Part shown: one piece after another, positions 28,286 through 40,500 of the stretch | Position numbering within the stretch: the stretch's first letter is position 1 | How the letters are laid out: the number at the start of each line of letters is the position of its first letter | NCBI GenBank assembly: GCA_001600695.1 | Contig: BCKQ01000004.1 | Coordinates: 868,001-932,000 of the forward strand | Length of the DNA stretch: 64,000 nucleotides | Source: Ascoidea asiatica | Taxonomy: Eukaryota; Ascomycota; Saccharomycetes; Ascoideales; Ascoideaceae | Reading direction: 5' to 3' | Notes under the pieces: model-generated | Database searches by the model: none | What the model was told of the DNA's origin: nothing | The model's input: the letters and a program-made list of their open reading frames with translations, nothing else | Translations under genes and position numbers: made by a program

Positions 28286-30651
28286 TTAAACAAATTCTTG
28301 AATCCAATTTGATTCATCATTTATTGTTTCAATGTTTGTGAATTTTTTATTATTCGGCAGAGATTTTTTTTTCAGTATTCTAGGCTCACAATCTATATTA
28401 TTAATTTCGTTAGAATCAAATTTTTTTGAATTTTCTAAATTTTCTAAATCATCAAATTTTCTTTTTTCAATCATATTTTTTGCTTTTATAGGTTTAAGAA
28501 ATTCTATAATAAATGGAGTTAAAACATCAGAATAAGAAATATTTACAGTTTCAATTTCATCTGGGAATAAAGTTATTGAAATTCTTTTTTTAATCACATC
28601 ATTTAGTAAGATTCTACCAAGATAAAATTTTTTTGAATTCCAATTACCCTTTTTATAATTATTTTTTGGTAAAATAAATTGAATCATATCATTTTTACTT
28701 AAATTTGAAATTTGATTTGAATTTGAAACTTGATCTAAGATTTGATTTCTATGAAATTTACAATGAACATTATAATTTAAATTAAATAAAGCACCTTGAT
28801 TCAAACCACAAGTTGCATGAAATTTTTTTTTACAATTTTCAAAAGAACAATTTATAAGAACACCTTTATTTGAAAGACAAATATAACAACGTAAATGTCT
28901 ATTAGCAATAAAATTAGTTTGATAATTTTTTAAAGAATTTAAATAATTTTGTTTATCGAAATATAAATTTTTTTCAATTTCAATAATTTTTAATTGATTT
29001 AATAAATTAGAACAAATTCTGTGAATAAATTTATCTGATTTTTGAATTTGAATTAAATTAAAAAGGGAATGATTATCAGTTAAAGATTTTGATAAAACTA
29101 TTGGACAAAAAATACATTGAGAATTACATTCAATTTTTGTTAAACTAGAAGGGGAATTTGAATTATTTTTTAATGAATTATTAGATTGATTAAATTTTCT
29201 TTATTTTCTTTATTTTCTTTATTTTCTTTATTTTCATCATTATTAATATCATTAGATGAATTATTAGTTTCAATAGAATTTTCATCATCAATTATATAAC
29301 CACAATTTTTCATTAAATTATTAACATTAATAAAAGCAGAATCTGGTTGACAATTACAAATTTTACTTTTTTTACCAATATTAAACCAATCATCAGTTGC
29401 AAAATTTAAACTTTCAGCTAAATTATAACCATAATTAAAACCAGAATGATAAGCATATGGAAAAGTTATAATAAATTCATTTTGATAATGACGTATATGA
29501 TTAACTTTAATATTATTTTTAATTAAAAATTTTGGAGAAATATGAAAAGTTTTATGACGTAAAAATTCATTACATTTTTTAAAATCTAAATAATTTAATT
29601 CTTTCATTAATTTAAAAAATTTTAAATAATTATTTTGTGGAATTGTATACCATTGTTTTGGAGAACCAAAATGTAAATAATTTATTGAAAATAAATCTTG
29701 ATCTTCTAAATGCCATGAAAATGTTGATTTATATAAACCTGCATAAAGATATGGTAAATTTATACCAGGTAAATTTAAATTTAAAAATTTTAAAAAATTT
29801 GGTAAATTTGAAATATTCCAAATTTTTAAATTTGAATTAAATAAAGTACCTTGAAAATCAGCACCATACATAATATTTCCACCATAATTTAAAGTTTTCC
29901 AATAATTTGATTCTAAGAAATTTAATCTTTCTTCATTAAATTCCGAAGTATCTATATTATAATTAAATTCTTCATTATCTTCATTAGTTTTGGAACTCAT
30001 TTCTTTTTCTTTTTCTTTTTCTTTTTGTTTAAAATTTCTTTCATTTTTAGGATATGGAGGATTAAAATTATTTAAATGAAAATTTTTCCAATCTTTAATA
30101 TTATAAGTTTTTGATTTAATTAAATTAAATTGATTAAAACAATTAAAATTTTTATTTTTTGAAAAATTTTGAATAATTGGATCTTTAATTTTAATTTTTT
30201 TTAATAAATTTTTTTCATTATATAAATTTAAAGATTTAATTTTTTTTAACCATTTTTTTGGTGGTATAATTTTTATTATACCAAATTTCATACCATAATT
30301 TTGAATAGATTTTATAAAACTATAAAAATCTTTAAATTGATTAAAATTTGGTTTAAAAATTGGTATATTTCCATCAGAGAATTTATATGGTTTTATATTT
30401 AAATCAATTTTTGGATTTTTTAGATGATTTAAAGTGAAATATTCATCGACATTAAAATCTGAGTCTGATTCATTTTCAGAATCTGACTCTTCTTCTGATT
30501 CTGATTCTGAATCTGTTTCTTGGTCAGAGCCTAATTCAAATTCTTCATCATCATTACTATTGTGAAGATGATTATGATTATGATTATTGAGATTAGTTAT
30601 ATCTTTATTAGAAGTATTACTAGTCGGATTTAGATTGCTTGAACCGTTCAT
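28286..30651 (-). CDS. RPH1: KDM4/Rph1-type histone lysine demethylase, split between two overlapping frames
   Basis: Frame 1 (30651-29170, 493 codons) starts with an acidic Ser/Glu/Asp region. It has a JmjN domain (IPIFKPNFNQFKDFYSFI, about 113-130) and a JmjC domain. Iron ligands are His314 and Glu316 in FSWHLEDQDLFSINYLHFGSPKQWY and His402 in YAYHSGFN; the KDM4 zinc Cys/His set is also seen (CNEFLRHKTFH, KICNC). It ends 30 nt after an ENKENKENK repeat. Frame 2 (open from 29200 to 28286) continues with an extended PHD region: CNSQCIFC, HRICSNLL, LRCYICLS, NCSFENCKKKFHATCGLNQG and HCKFH. JmjN-JmjC-ePHD is the KDM4 order, so these are two halves of one protein of about 800 residues that removes methyl groups from H3K36/H3K9. 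The frames overlap at 29173-29200, where joining needs a -1 shift. Confidence 0.82.
29191..29197 (-). other. Slippery heptamer A AAT TTA at the JmjC/PHD frame junction
   Basis: On the coding strand the zero frame reads GAA AAT TTA ATC. A AAT TTA fits the X XXY YYZ rule for -1 ribosomal frameshifting, and slipping one base back gives AAT CAA TCT, exactly the PHD frame. The zero-frame stop is at 29172-29170. The nearest PHD-frame stop upstream is TAA at 29203-29201. No strong GC-rich stem is visible downstream. Confidence 0.5.
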
Positions 30652-31359
30652 TGTAATGATTTGTATATGATATTGGATAAATAGTTATAACGCCAACTGA
30701 TTAAGATACAGGAATGAATAAAGATTTGATTAATGAATTTGAAACGATGATTATTGAATATATTTATTTACATTTATATTTATATTCATTGATAATTGTA
30801 TATTTAATGCATATCGAGAAATTTAAACAATGGAGCAAGTGAAGCAATAAAAATAATAGCAATAACAATACTAATAACAATAGTAATACAGAGGCGGTAG
30901 TTAAGGTAGTACCGTAGTTGATAGTGAAGGTATTATTTAGTACTACGCAAAAATGACATGATTTTTGAGATGAGTATCGAAAGTGTTGAAAGTGTGTGTT
31001 GGAAGTGTGCAAGGGGGGTGAGCGGTGAGGAGCGGCGGCGGTCAGGTGACTGAGAGTACCGGGCAGGGTTGTTTCTTGTTTCAGAGTAATAATAAAGCAT
31101 GTGACTGAAACTAGTGTGAATCAGGAGTTGCCCGGTACTTTGATAAGATATTAGATTATTTATTTCTATAAATGGTATTAGTGGTCATGTGATAGTTTGA
31201 CAGAAAACTACAGGACCCTTTCTTAGTAGGACCCTTTCTTAGTAGGACCGTTGTAAAAAGTATTATTCATTATTCAATTCAGCCTGAGGAAAATAGTAAT
31301 ATAAAATAGTGATATAAAATAGTGAATTGAATACAAAAATTTAAATAGTATAGAATTAT
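30652..31359. promoter_or_regulatory. Upstream region of the demethylase gene, with GC-rich island
   Basis: 30950-31140 is markedly GC-rich (GGGGGGTGAGCGG, GGAGCGGCGGCGG), unlike its flanks. CAGGTGACTGA and CATGTGACTGAAA E-box-like words occur at about 31044 and 31098. A 16-bp direct repeat follows at 31213. No gene seen. Confidence 0.45.
31213..31249. repeat. Tandem 16-bp direct repeat
   Basis: Two exact copies of GGACCCTTTCTTAGTA (31213-31228, 31229-31244) and the first five bases of a third. Confidence 0.9.
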
Positions 31360-32064
31360 TTATAACCAACTTTTGATTTCTCTGTTAAGAAAAAATGTAG
31401 CAGCATCGATTTGGAAATATTCTCTATCGTAAATAAGTAATTGTGTATAATCGGACCTTTTGTAAGGAACTGGAACATATTTTCGAAGTATATTTTCTAA
31501 ATTTTGTATTTGATTACCTTTGCTCTGACAAAAAAAATCACTTCTATTTATTATTTTATCATTGAAATTGTCTTCTGAATTTAATAGAACGTACGAATTA
31601 AATCTACTTGTAGAAATGGCAATCATACCTAAATATTTCGTTTCATAATAATAATAATAGTAATATCTCATATTATTTTTATCTTCTTTTAAATCTTTAA
31701 TTGTCATTTCAACTTTTTTTAATGATTCCAATAAATTTGAAAAATATTCCAAACAATTATTTGAAATATTTGTTTTCTCATCCAATCTTTCGAAACTTTT
31801 GTTAAGACGTATAAAATATTTGCATCCTAACATATTAGATAAATTATTACCAATCGCAAATATCATACCTAAAGTGTTCATGAAAGTTTTTCTTGAGTGC
31901 TTATCTAAATTAGGATATGATTTTTCAAAAGAATAACTTGATTTAGAATTATAGAAATTTTGAAAAATTTCAAAATTTATGTAGAATGAATTTGTAGAAA
32001 AAAATTTAGAAAAAATTTGTTGTAAATCCTGATCTATATTTGAAATATGAGTTCTTCCTTCCAT
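31360..32064 (-). pseudogene. Decayed gene of unrecognised dispersed family, copy B
   Basis: A 234-codon open frame from the ATG at 32064 (MEGRTHISNIDQDLQQIFSK...) closely matches the last 229 residues of copy A. Further upstream, minus-strand DNA to about 32240 still aligns with copy A (AYKLLNNALHPNRTLND), but it has a TAA at 32182-32180 where copy A has TTA. It also lacks about 130 bp just before the MEGR block and about 220 bp holding the original ATG. The start at 32064 is therefore an internal Met, not the ancestral one. The remaining frame could still be translated. Features shared with copy A include a Tyr run (YYYYYYYETKYLGMIAIS) and the C-terminal ILRKYVPVPYKRSDYT. Function unknown. 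Confidence 0.7.
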
Positions 32065-32437
32065 TATTGAAAGAATATATTCTAATAAATTCTTTACATT
32101 TATTTTCTTGATTTTTGGAAGTTATTGGTATAAAAAAATAACATTTATCATTGGATTCTAAACTATTTTTAAAATTTTTTTAATCATTCAAAGTACGATT
32201 TGGATGTAAAGCATTATTTAATAATTTATAAGCATTTTAAATTTTTTCATTAATATTTGAGAATTAAATTGCTATAAAAATTAGCAAACAAATAATGAAA
32301 CTAAGCAATCAAATATAAAAGTTAGAAACAAAAAATAAAAAATTTAAGGTTAATTAAGGTTATCCTTCCTGCATTCTGCTGCAAACTTAAATACTTCAGT
32401 TGCTAATTTTACGAGAAAACTTCGAAGAATCCCGGAG
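32065..32437 (-). repeat. Upstream part and shared 5' block of family copy B
   Basis: Read on the minus strand from 32437, TCCGGGATTCT, TCTCGTAAAA, TATTTAAGTTTG, GGAAGGATAACC and the 18-mer at 32361-32344 are shared with copies A and C. Then GTTTCATTATTTG and GCTAATTTTTATAGCAATTTAA match copy A before the deletion that removes the start codon. Confidence 0.75.
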
Positions 32438-33436
32438 AGAGAATTTGATGAAAAAATAAAAAAAAATCAACTATAGAAACCGGAATTTTATCTATTTTCA
32501 TTAAGCTTATTATTATTTATAATAATTTATGATAATTTCCAAACATAATCATTTTTCGAATTATGCAATTTTAATTTATTACTAAAAAATTGATAAGGAT
32601 GATCTTTATAAATCAAATTACAATAAAAATGAAGATTCTTTCAATGAATGTAAAAGAATAATGTCCTAATTTGAAAGTTTCTTCTCTTTTTGCATTTATT
32701 CAAATGATAAAATTTAATTATTTCATCTCAATAATTAATTCGCAATATTTTTATTTATTAAATTTAATACTTTCTGCAAATTCTTTAAATCATATACAGC
32801 ATTTTATATAATGTTATCACTAGCTAATTTAATTTCATTAATTTTTGTTGCTTACGCTTTTAGATACTTTAAATATTTCAATAATTTCTTCAGCTATTAG
32901 TCCAGAGACACGTGATCAAACAAGAAAAAAAAAATAGAAAAATAAAGCTCGAAAATACTTTCTTCACGATTCGAACCGCGGTGAATCAAGTATCTGATGT
33001 AAAATTTAAAAATTTTAATCCATCTTTTAAATAATGATAATGATGGTTAAAAATTGAATGATAAGCAAAAATACCTAAAATTATGTTTAGAAGAATGGAG
33101 AATAAAAATTAAAGAAAAAGAAAGAAAATGAAAGAAAATGAAAATAAGCGATGGAAGAGAGTTTATATAATGGATTGTTTTTTATCTATCAGATATAAAA
33201 TCAATGATATTTCAGATATCGTAATTTTTTACTGCTTTTTTTGTATACAAGTCTTTTTAAACAAAGTCTCAGAAAAATCATAATTAACTATTTAATATAC
33301 AAAAACAGAATAAGAAAATAAAATTTCATAGATTTAAAAAAGGAAAAGAAGAAGAATAAGAATAATTTCACAAAATAAGACATAGAATAACAAAATTTGT
33401 TTGTTTTTAAAACAAATATTAACAACATTTTCAATA
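32438..33436. other. AT-rich intergenic region
   Basis: No credible frame. It contains an E-box at 32909-32914 and, on the minus strand at 32977-32967, GGTTCGAATCG, which fits a TFIIIC B-box but has no tRNA around it. Confidence 0.5.
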
Positions 33437-34760
33437 TCATAGACCATGTAGAAGTCTGATTGCATATATTTCATTTGTTTTATAAATTTTAACAAAACTT
33501 CTATAATACATTAATTTTTCTTCTTTACTTGTTACTAAATCATCTTCACCAATATTTCTTTGATATTTAAATGCTTTGAAAAGATCTTCACTTGAAATTT
33601 TACTTTCCATATATAAAGTAGAAACAACATCTAAATAACTATCTATAATTTCACTTTCCAACAATAATTTTTGCTTTATTAGTTGAGATTCAAGAAAACT
33701 TTTATTATTATTATTACTATTATTATTACTATTATTATTATTATTATTATTATTGTTTCTATGATCGATATCAAATATAGATTTTGATAAAGATTTTCTA
33801 ATATTATCTTGAAGAGTTAAATCACTTGAAGATCCAATTACTTCATTAACTTTTGATTTTAATTCATTTGAAGAATTATTAATATAGGAATTTGAATTTC
33901 TTTGTTGTTGCTGTTGTTGCTGTAAAGGTGTATTCATATTTGATAAATTCGATCGTGGATTTCCAATATTACTTATAATATTATTATTTATATATTGAGT
34001 TTGATTACTTGAATTTAATTTTGAATTAGAAATTGGTGTTGATGTCATATTTGATTGTGAATTAAGAAATGATCCAGGTTGTAATTGTGATATTTTTTGA
34101 TTTTGTCTAAAATTTTGATTTGTTTGAAGTGGTGATGAAACAAATGCACCTAATGAAGTTTTTTTAGCAATTGAATTATTTGATAAATTATTTGAAAAAC
34201 TCATACCCATTTCTCTATTTGATTGTTGTTGATTTGATGAAAATTGTTGTTGTTGCTGTAGTTGTTGTTGTAACTGTATTTGAGGTTTTTGCTGTATCTG
34301 AGTTGAAAATGTTTTTTGAAGTCTAGGAGATTGTTGAAATTGTGTTTGATCAGATTGTTGTTTATTACTTTTTATGTTATTTTGTTCATTTGGTGGAGAA
34401 TACAGAGTTCTCTTAAATCTTTTTCTTGTTGAAACACGTCTTTTGGAAGATGTTGATGTTGTTGATGGTTGTTGTATTGTAGTATTTCTTTTTCTAGTTC
34501 TTTTTTTTGGAGGTGATGTTTCTTCTTCGGAATAATTACTAGCACTTCCATCATCAAGTTCAGTTCCTGGAGAAGAATCATCATCATCTCCATTATCTAT
34601 ATCTATTACTTCAGTTTGAACAACTGTAGTAGGAGGTGGATGAGGAGCAGCTTGATGTTGTTGTTGAAATTGAGATTGAGATTGTTTTTTCTTGGTTGAA
34701 GTTTGTTTTTGTTTATTATTTGTGTTTTTACTTGAAGAATTTACATTTGTAACTGAAGTT

Positions 34761-34804
<44 letters not shown>

Positions 34805-35829
34805 TATATTTGAAGATTTAGAATCTTTTACAATTTCTTCAAAAATTAATTCATTAAATTTATAAATTAAAAAAGTATTTTTTGAACAAATTTCTTTAAC
34901 TTTAATTAAACTTTGTAATTTATTAACATATTGATTTGTTAAATTTTTATGCATATTTGATTCATTTTTTAAAAAATCATCATTTAATTGAAATTTAAAA
35001 AATTTATTATTATATTTTAAACCTTTTAATTGAAAAACTTTTAACCAAACTTTATGTTCTTTATCAAATTGTGTTAATAAATTATTTATAATATCATAAT
35101 CATTTAATAAATTAATATTTTCTTTAATTTCTTTATTATACAAACTTTTAATAATTTCAAATAAATTTTTTAAATTTGGATAATTTACAAATAAATTTTT
35201 TATAAAATCTGAAGAAATTTTATCATTAGTTGATAATTTTAATTTATTTATATTAAATTCAAACTCATCATTTTTAATTTTTTTAATTTGAAAAAATTCT
35301 TTAAATTTTAATAGATTATTATAATCAAATTTTATACTTTTAATTATTGAGTTATAATATTTGAATATAAAAAGTATAATTTCTTCAGTCCATGGTAAAT
35401 TATAAATGAATTTAATTATATGAGAATCTTTAATTTTATTAATTGGAACAGCACCTAAATCATAATTACCAATTGTTTTTTCTTCTAGTGAAATTGATTT
35501 TTCTTTATTTTCATTGTTATCTTTGGTAATATCTTTACTGGTATCTTTACTAGTATCTTTACTAGTATCTTTACTAGTATCTTTACTACTATCTTTAGTA
35601 GTAGTTTTATTATTATCTTTTATGTTAGTGTTAGTAGTACTTATACTAGCTTTATCATTAACTTTTGACTTATCTTTATCATTAACTTTTGAGTTGTCAT
35701 TTGACTTATCATTTGAGTTATCATTTGAAGAATCTTTAGAAGTTATATTGGAAGGAGTAGTAATATTTGTATTTTCTAAATTTTTTTCTGTAATATTACT
35801 ATTATTATTTGAATCCATTGTTGTTTGAG

Positions 35830-35861
<32 letters not shown>

Positions 35862-36358
35862 GTAGTAGTAGTACCAGTATTATTTATATTTATATCTTTA
35901 GATTGAGAATTATTTTTTAATTGAGTTGATTCAATAATACTGGTAGTAGGATTAATTTTTTCAGAATTAGATTTAGTACCGTTTGAATTATCAGAATATT
36001 CATCCGTTAGTTTATTATTTGAATCTTTATTAGAATCTTTATTAGAATCTTTATTTATTTCCTTATTAGATTCCTTATTAGATTCTTGATTAGATTCTTG
36101 ATTAGATTCTTGATTAGGATCCTTATTTGTAATATTAGTATGTGTTTCAGTATTTTCTTGTAGTAGTTTATTAGATAACTCTTTTTTAGATTCTTTTATT
36201 TCTTTATTATCATTGGAGTTATCCTGATTTTCATCACTTTTAGAATTTTGATCAATTGATTTATTAGAATTTGTTGAATTTAGGGATGCAGACGTAAAAG
36301 TAATTTCTTTTACTGTTTTAGATTGGGATGGATATTGAGATTGAGATTGGGAAGACAT
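33437..36358 (-). CDS. Large low-complexity nuclear-type protein, unrecognised
   Basis: 973 codons. Residues 1 to about 290 are Ser/Asn/Lys/Asp-rich with tandem repeats (SNQE and SNKE units about 84-100; SKDT units about 262-282). Residues about 310-520 look folded (NLPWTEEIILFIFKYYNSII ... HKVWLKVFQLKGLKYNNKFF ... FNELIFEEIVKD). Then come poly-Asn, a Gln-rich stretch, an acidic DIDNGDDDDSS, and a strongly basic PPKKRTRKRN...SKRRVSTRKRFKR (about 615-650) that looks like a bipartite nuclear signal. Gln-rich segments follow. The C-terminal 90 residues look helical (LIKQKLLLESEIIDSYLDVVS ... YYRSFVKIYKTNEIYAIRLL). A chromatin or transcription role is inferred from the basic, acidic and Gln-rich layout; I do not recognise the folded domains. 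Confidence 0.75.
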
Positions 36359-37530
36359 TATGGAAATGAAATGAGATGAAATGAGATGAAATGAGATGAA
36401 ATCAAGTGAAAAGAAGTGAATATTGAGTAGGAAAATTGTAGATAGTATAAAATTAATGATGATTATGTTTTCAAAAGTACTGGTACAGTAATTATTATAA
36501 TGGTAAATAATAAATTTTTAGATGATTTTTATGCTTATGTTATTTTTTATTAATTTTACGTATATTTACAATTTTATTTATCAATCATTGTTTATATTTA
36601 CATTTAATTTCATATTTTTTTGTTGTTTAGAAAAAGATTGTTTCGTGTAGCATTAAAAGCACGGAAATAATAATAACAATAATAATAACAATAATAATAA
36701 CAATAATAATAACAATAATATAAATATATATATATATATAGTCACGTGACCACCCACAGACCTGGTAATAATAATCTGTACAAAACTGTATTTAAACGTA
36801 CCTGTACGTATATACCACCACTATGGGCTTAATAAAATATGAGACCAATTTTGTGGTTTTTCTTTGACGCTTGTGTCTGTGATAGTAAGTACTTTGCTGC
36901 CGCTGAATGTTTGTTCCTCATCAGTGGCTAGTTTTTATGGCTGGTGCTGTCTGAAGTCTGTGGAGTGTGGCTGAGTGTGTGTTAGAGATGTGTTTCAGGT
37001 GTTTTTTGGCTGCTGTGGGTTTTCTCAGGCTGAAACGAAGCGAGTTGTGTAACTTTTCTTCTTTGCTGTGGGACGCAATGGGCCTGAGGTAACTGATACG
37101 GCCTTCATCACAATACATCAATTCAATACAAATAAATGTTTAATATTCAATATTCAAATATTAAAGATTTAAAATATTCACAATAACAAAATAATCAAAA
37201 GATCAAATTGAAATAAATTATAATTCATATTCAAATTAATGAACCATTTGAGAATTCAAAAAAAATATATGATTGATTGATTCATCGATTCTTTCATTCA
37301 TTCATACATTCATCCATTCATTGATTAATTCATTGATTAATTCATTGATTCATTTATTATATCTCAATATTCTTTAATTTAAAATTTTTATTAACTAATT
37401 TATATTTCTCTATTTTATTCACAGATGTTTTTTCAATTCATTCAATAATTATTAAAATTATTAAAATTATTATCATAAATAAATATTTAAATAAGTTATA
37501 TAACTTCATTTCATTTCATTAATTTATCAA
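36359..37530. promoter_or_regulatory. Divergent promoter region, orphan gene / pheromone scaffold
   Basis: It has an (AATAATAAC)n repeat at 36665-36720, then a 10-bp palindrome GTCACGTGAC at 36741-36750. A GC-richer patch lies at 36830-37100 with frames I do not accept. A long TTCATTGATTAA repeat fills about 37280-37355. The scaffold's own promoter should lie in the last 400 bp; I looked for a pheromone-response TGAAACA and saw only TGAAACG on the minus strand near 37030. Confidence 0.4.
36365..36402. repeat. Tandem GAAATGAGAT repeat in a 5' leader
   Basis: Almost four copies of a 10-bp unit directly upstream of the start codon of the 33437-36358 gene. Confidence 0.85.
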
Positions 37531-40500
37531 ATGGATCCATCTCCTTCAAAATGGAGATTATCTCAAAGATTTAATTCTCCTTCTCATAATAATATAAATA
37601 ATAATATCTTAAATAATGTAAATGATAGAGACAAATCTCCATTATCTATAAATTCTTTAAATTCTTTAAATTCCTCAAACTCTTCAAGTTCTTTAGATTC
37701 TAATATAAATTCAAATTTAAATTTAAATTCAAATTTAAATTCAAATTCAAATTCTCAAAATTCTTCTTTAAATAAAAAATATTTTAAAAAATTTAATAAA
37801 AAAATTCATTCAAATAATTATAATAATTCAAAAAATATAATAAATTCATTAGATTTTTCAAATTTAAAAGAAACTAAAATTCAAATATCTTCAAATAATA
37901 AAAATAATTTAATTAATAATAATCCAATTAACAATAATAACAATTTAAATTATTCAAAAGTTAAATATTTAAGAAATAAAAAAAGATCTTCTTATTATCA
38001 TAATAATAATAACTTATTAAGTTCAGATACTTTAAATACTTCAAATATATCAATAAATTCAATAAATTCAAATAATTCTTCAAATTCAATCAATTCAAAT
38101 AATGAAAATATAAAAATTTTAAAAAATTTAAAAATTTGTAATTTTTGTAATGAAGATTTAGATATAACTTTTAATATTGAAAAAATCATAAATTTAAATT
38201 GTGGTCATTCAACTCATGAAAATTGTTTAAAAACTTGTATTGAAGATAATAAAATTTTAAATATAATTAATAATAATACAACTACAAATAATAATATAAA
38301 CAATAATATTAATTTAATTTTTCCAATTTGTTCAATTTGTCAAAAAACTGCAATTCCAAAATTAAATTATTATTTAGATCATTTTATAACTTTATATCTT
38401 TTATTTGAACCAAATTCAAATTCTATTCAATATCAATCTCAATTACAACTTCAATCTCAATCTCAACAACTTTCTAATCAAGTTTCTAAATCTCCAATTT
38501 CTAATATATCTACAAAAATTAATGATAACAAATCAATTAATACTCATAATTCCAATAACTCTAGAAATTCTATTCAATCTTTACAATCTTTACAATCTTT
38601 TCAATCTATACCTTCAATAAAATCAAATGTTTCTATTTCAAATAATTCAATAAATAATAATAGATTTAGTATAAATAGTAAATTAAGTCAAAGTAGTTTC
38701 AAATCAAATAGAACTAATAATTCAATAAGAAATAATTCAATTAAATTTAATCATCATGATAATAAATCTTCAAGAGGTTCTTCAATTTCTGCAATTTCTT
38801 CTATAGTTTCTTCTGTTTCTAGAAATTCAACTCCTCCACAATCTCCATTAAATTCTAATTTTAATTCAAATTTAATTAATTTATCAATCAATAAAATTCA
38901 ATCTATTTTCTTAAATTATCTTTTAAATCAATTAAATTTAAATTTCTCAAAAAGATTAAATTTATTATCAATTTTAGAATTTAAAAATTTTGGTAATTTA
39001 AGATTAGTTGATAAATTACAAATTTCTTTAAATTCTTCTGATAATTATAATTTAAAATTACTATATCTATTCAAAAAAATTTTAATAATTATTGATTTAA
39101 ATTTTAAAAATTATAAAATTTTACCTTTAAATAATTCTTCTGATTTTAATAATAATAATGAATTAAATTTAAATTCAATTATTGATGAAAATGGTAAAAT
39201 TAATAAAAATTTAAATTCAAATAATAATAATAATAATGATAATAGTAGTAATGATGATTTTTTTGATCCAAGTTCACATCATTTCAATTCAAATTCTTTT
39301 TCAAGTTTAAAAATTGAAACTCCAACTTCAAAAACTTTAAAATGGGATATAAATTATAAAGATATAAATTTTATATATATTTCTCATCATGATATTAAAA
39401 ATGTACTTGAAAAATGGGGTGTTGCATTATGTGATTCTGATTTTATTTTTCCAAATAAAATTTTTTCAACAACTTTAACTTTACCATCTCATTATTTTAA
39501 TTCTTCTGAACCTTCTCCTTCTTCACTTTCATTTCCAGTTATTAATGATTTTGATTATGATGATTTAGAAAAATCAATTGAAAAAATTAAAATCAATGAT
39601 GAAGATAAAAATAAAAATAAAAATAATAATAATACTAATAATAATAAAAATAAAAATCTGGATAAAAGTGATGAATCTAATAATGTTTCAATTTCAATTT
39701 TAAATTCAAATTTTAATTCCCCAGATTCTTCAATAAATTCAAATGAAGTTATTGAAAATGCTTCTCCAAAAGCTTCTTTATCTGGAAATAAAAAACAGGA
39801 AGATATAAATGAATTTCAAAATAAAAGTGAAATTATCGACATTACTATAAATAAAAGTCCAAAATATTTATTATTTATATTCAATACTGAAAATAATTTA
39901 GAAATAGAAACTCAATCATTATTAATAAATATGATTAGAGCACTTTCAATGAAAATGAAAAATATTTACATAATTGGTACAAAAAATAATTTCAATGAAA
40001 TTCATTTAAAAGGTTTTTTGAATCAAAATTTAAATTTAAATGAATTGGGACAAATAAATGAAACAAAATTTATCGATTCTGATTTTAATTTAATAATCAA
40101 TGAAGAAATTTCACCAAATATTGAAAATTTAGAATCTGAATTTGCAGCAATTTTTTTATCATCAGATCATATTTCAAATTCACCCAAAATAAATTTAATT
40201 AAAAATCAATTATTTTTAGAAATCACAAATTTTCAAGATTCTTCTGATTCTTTCAAAAGAAATTCATTTATAACAAAAAATTTGAGTATTGTTCCATCTT
40301 GGGATAGTCTTATGGAAACAATTTGTAATAAATTTAATATTTCATTTGATGATGACTATGATTCAGATTCAGATTCAGATTCAGAAAGTGATAGTGAAAC
40401 TAATAGTGATAGTGATGATAACTCAAATTCTATTAATTGTATCTCAGATAATGATAATAAATCAAATTTAATTACTGATGAAAATTGCCAATCTCAATTA

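Noticed and set aside
28286..28804. Treating the PHD-region frame as a separate gene starting at 28804
   Set aside because: The frame runs open upstream to 29200 through conserved Cys/His residues, so the Met at 28804 is internal to one domain.
31213..31249. Similarity between the 31213 direct repeat and AGTAAGACCCTTGTAAAAG near 23727 as a shared family flank
   Set aside because: The orientation relative to the two family copies is opposite, so the resemblance is not a homologous 3' flank.
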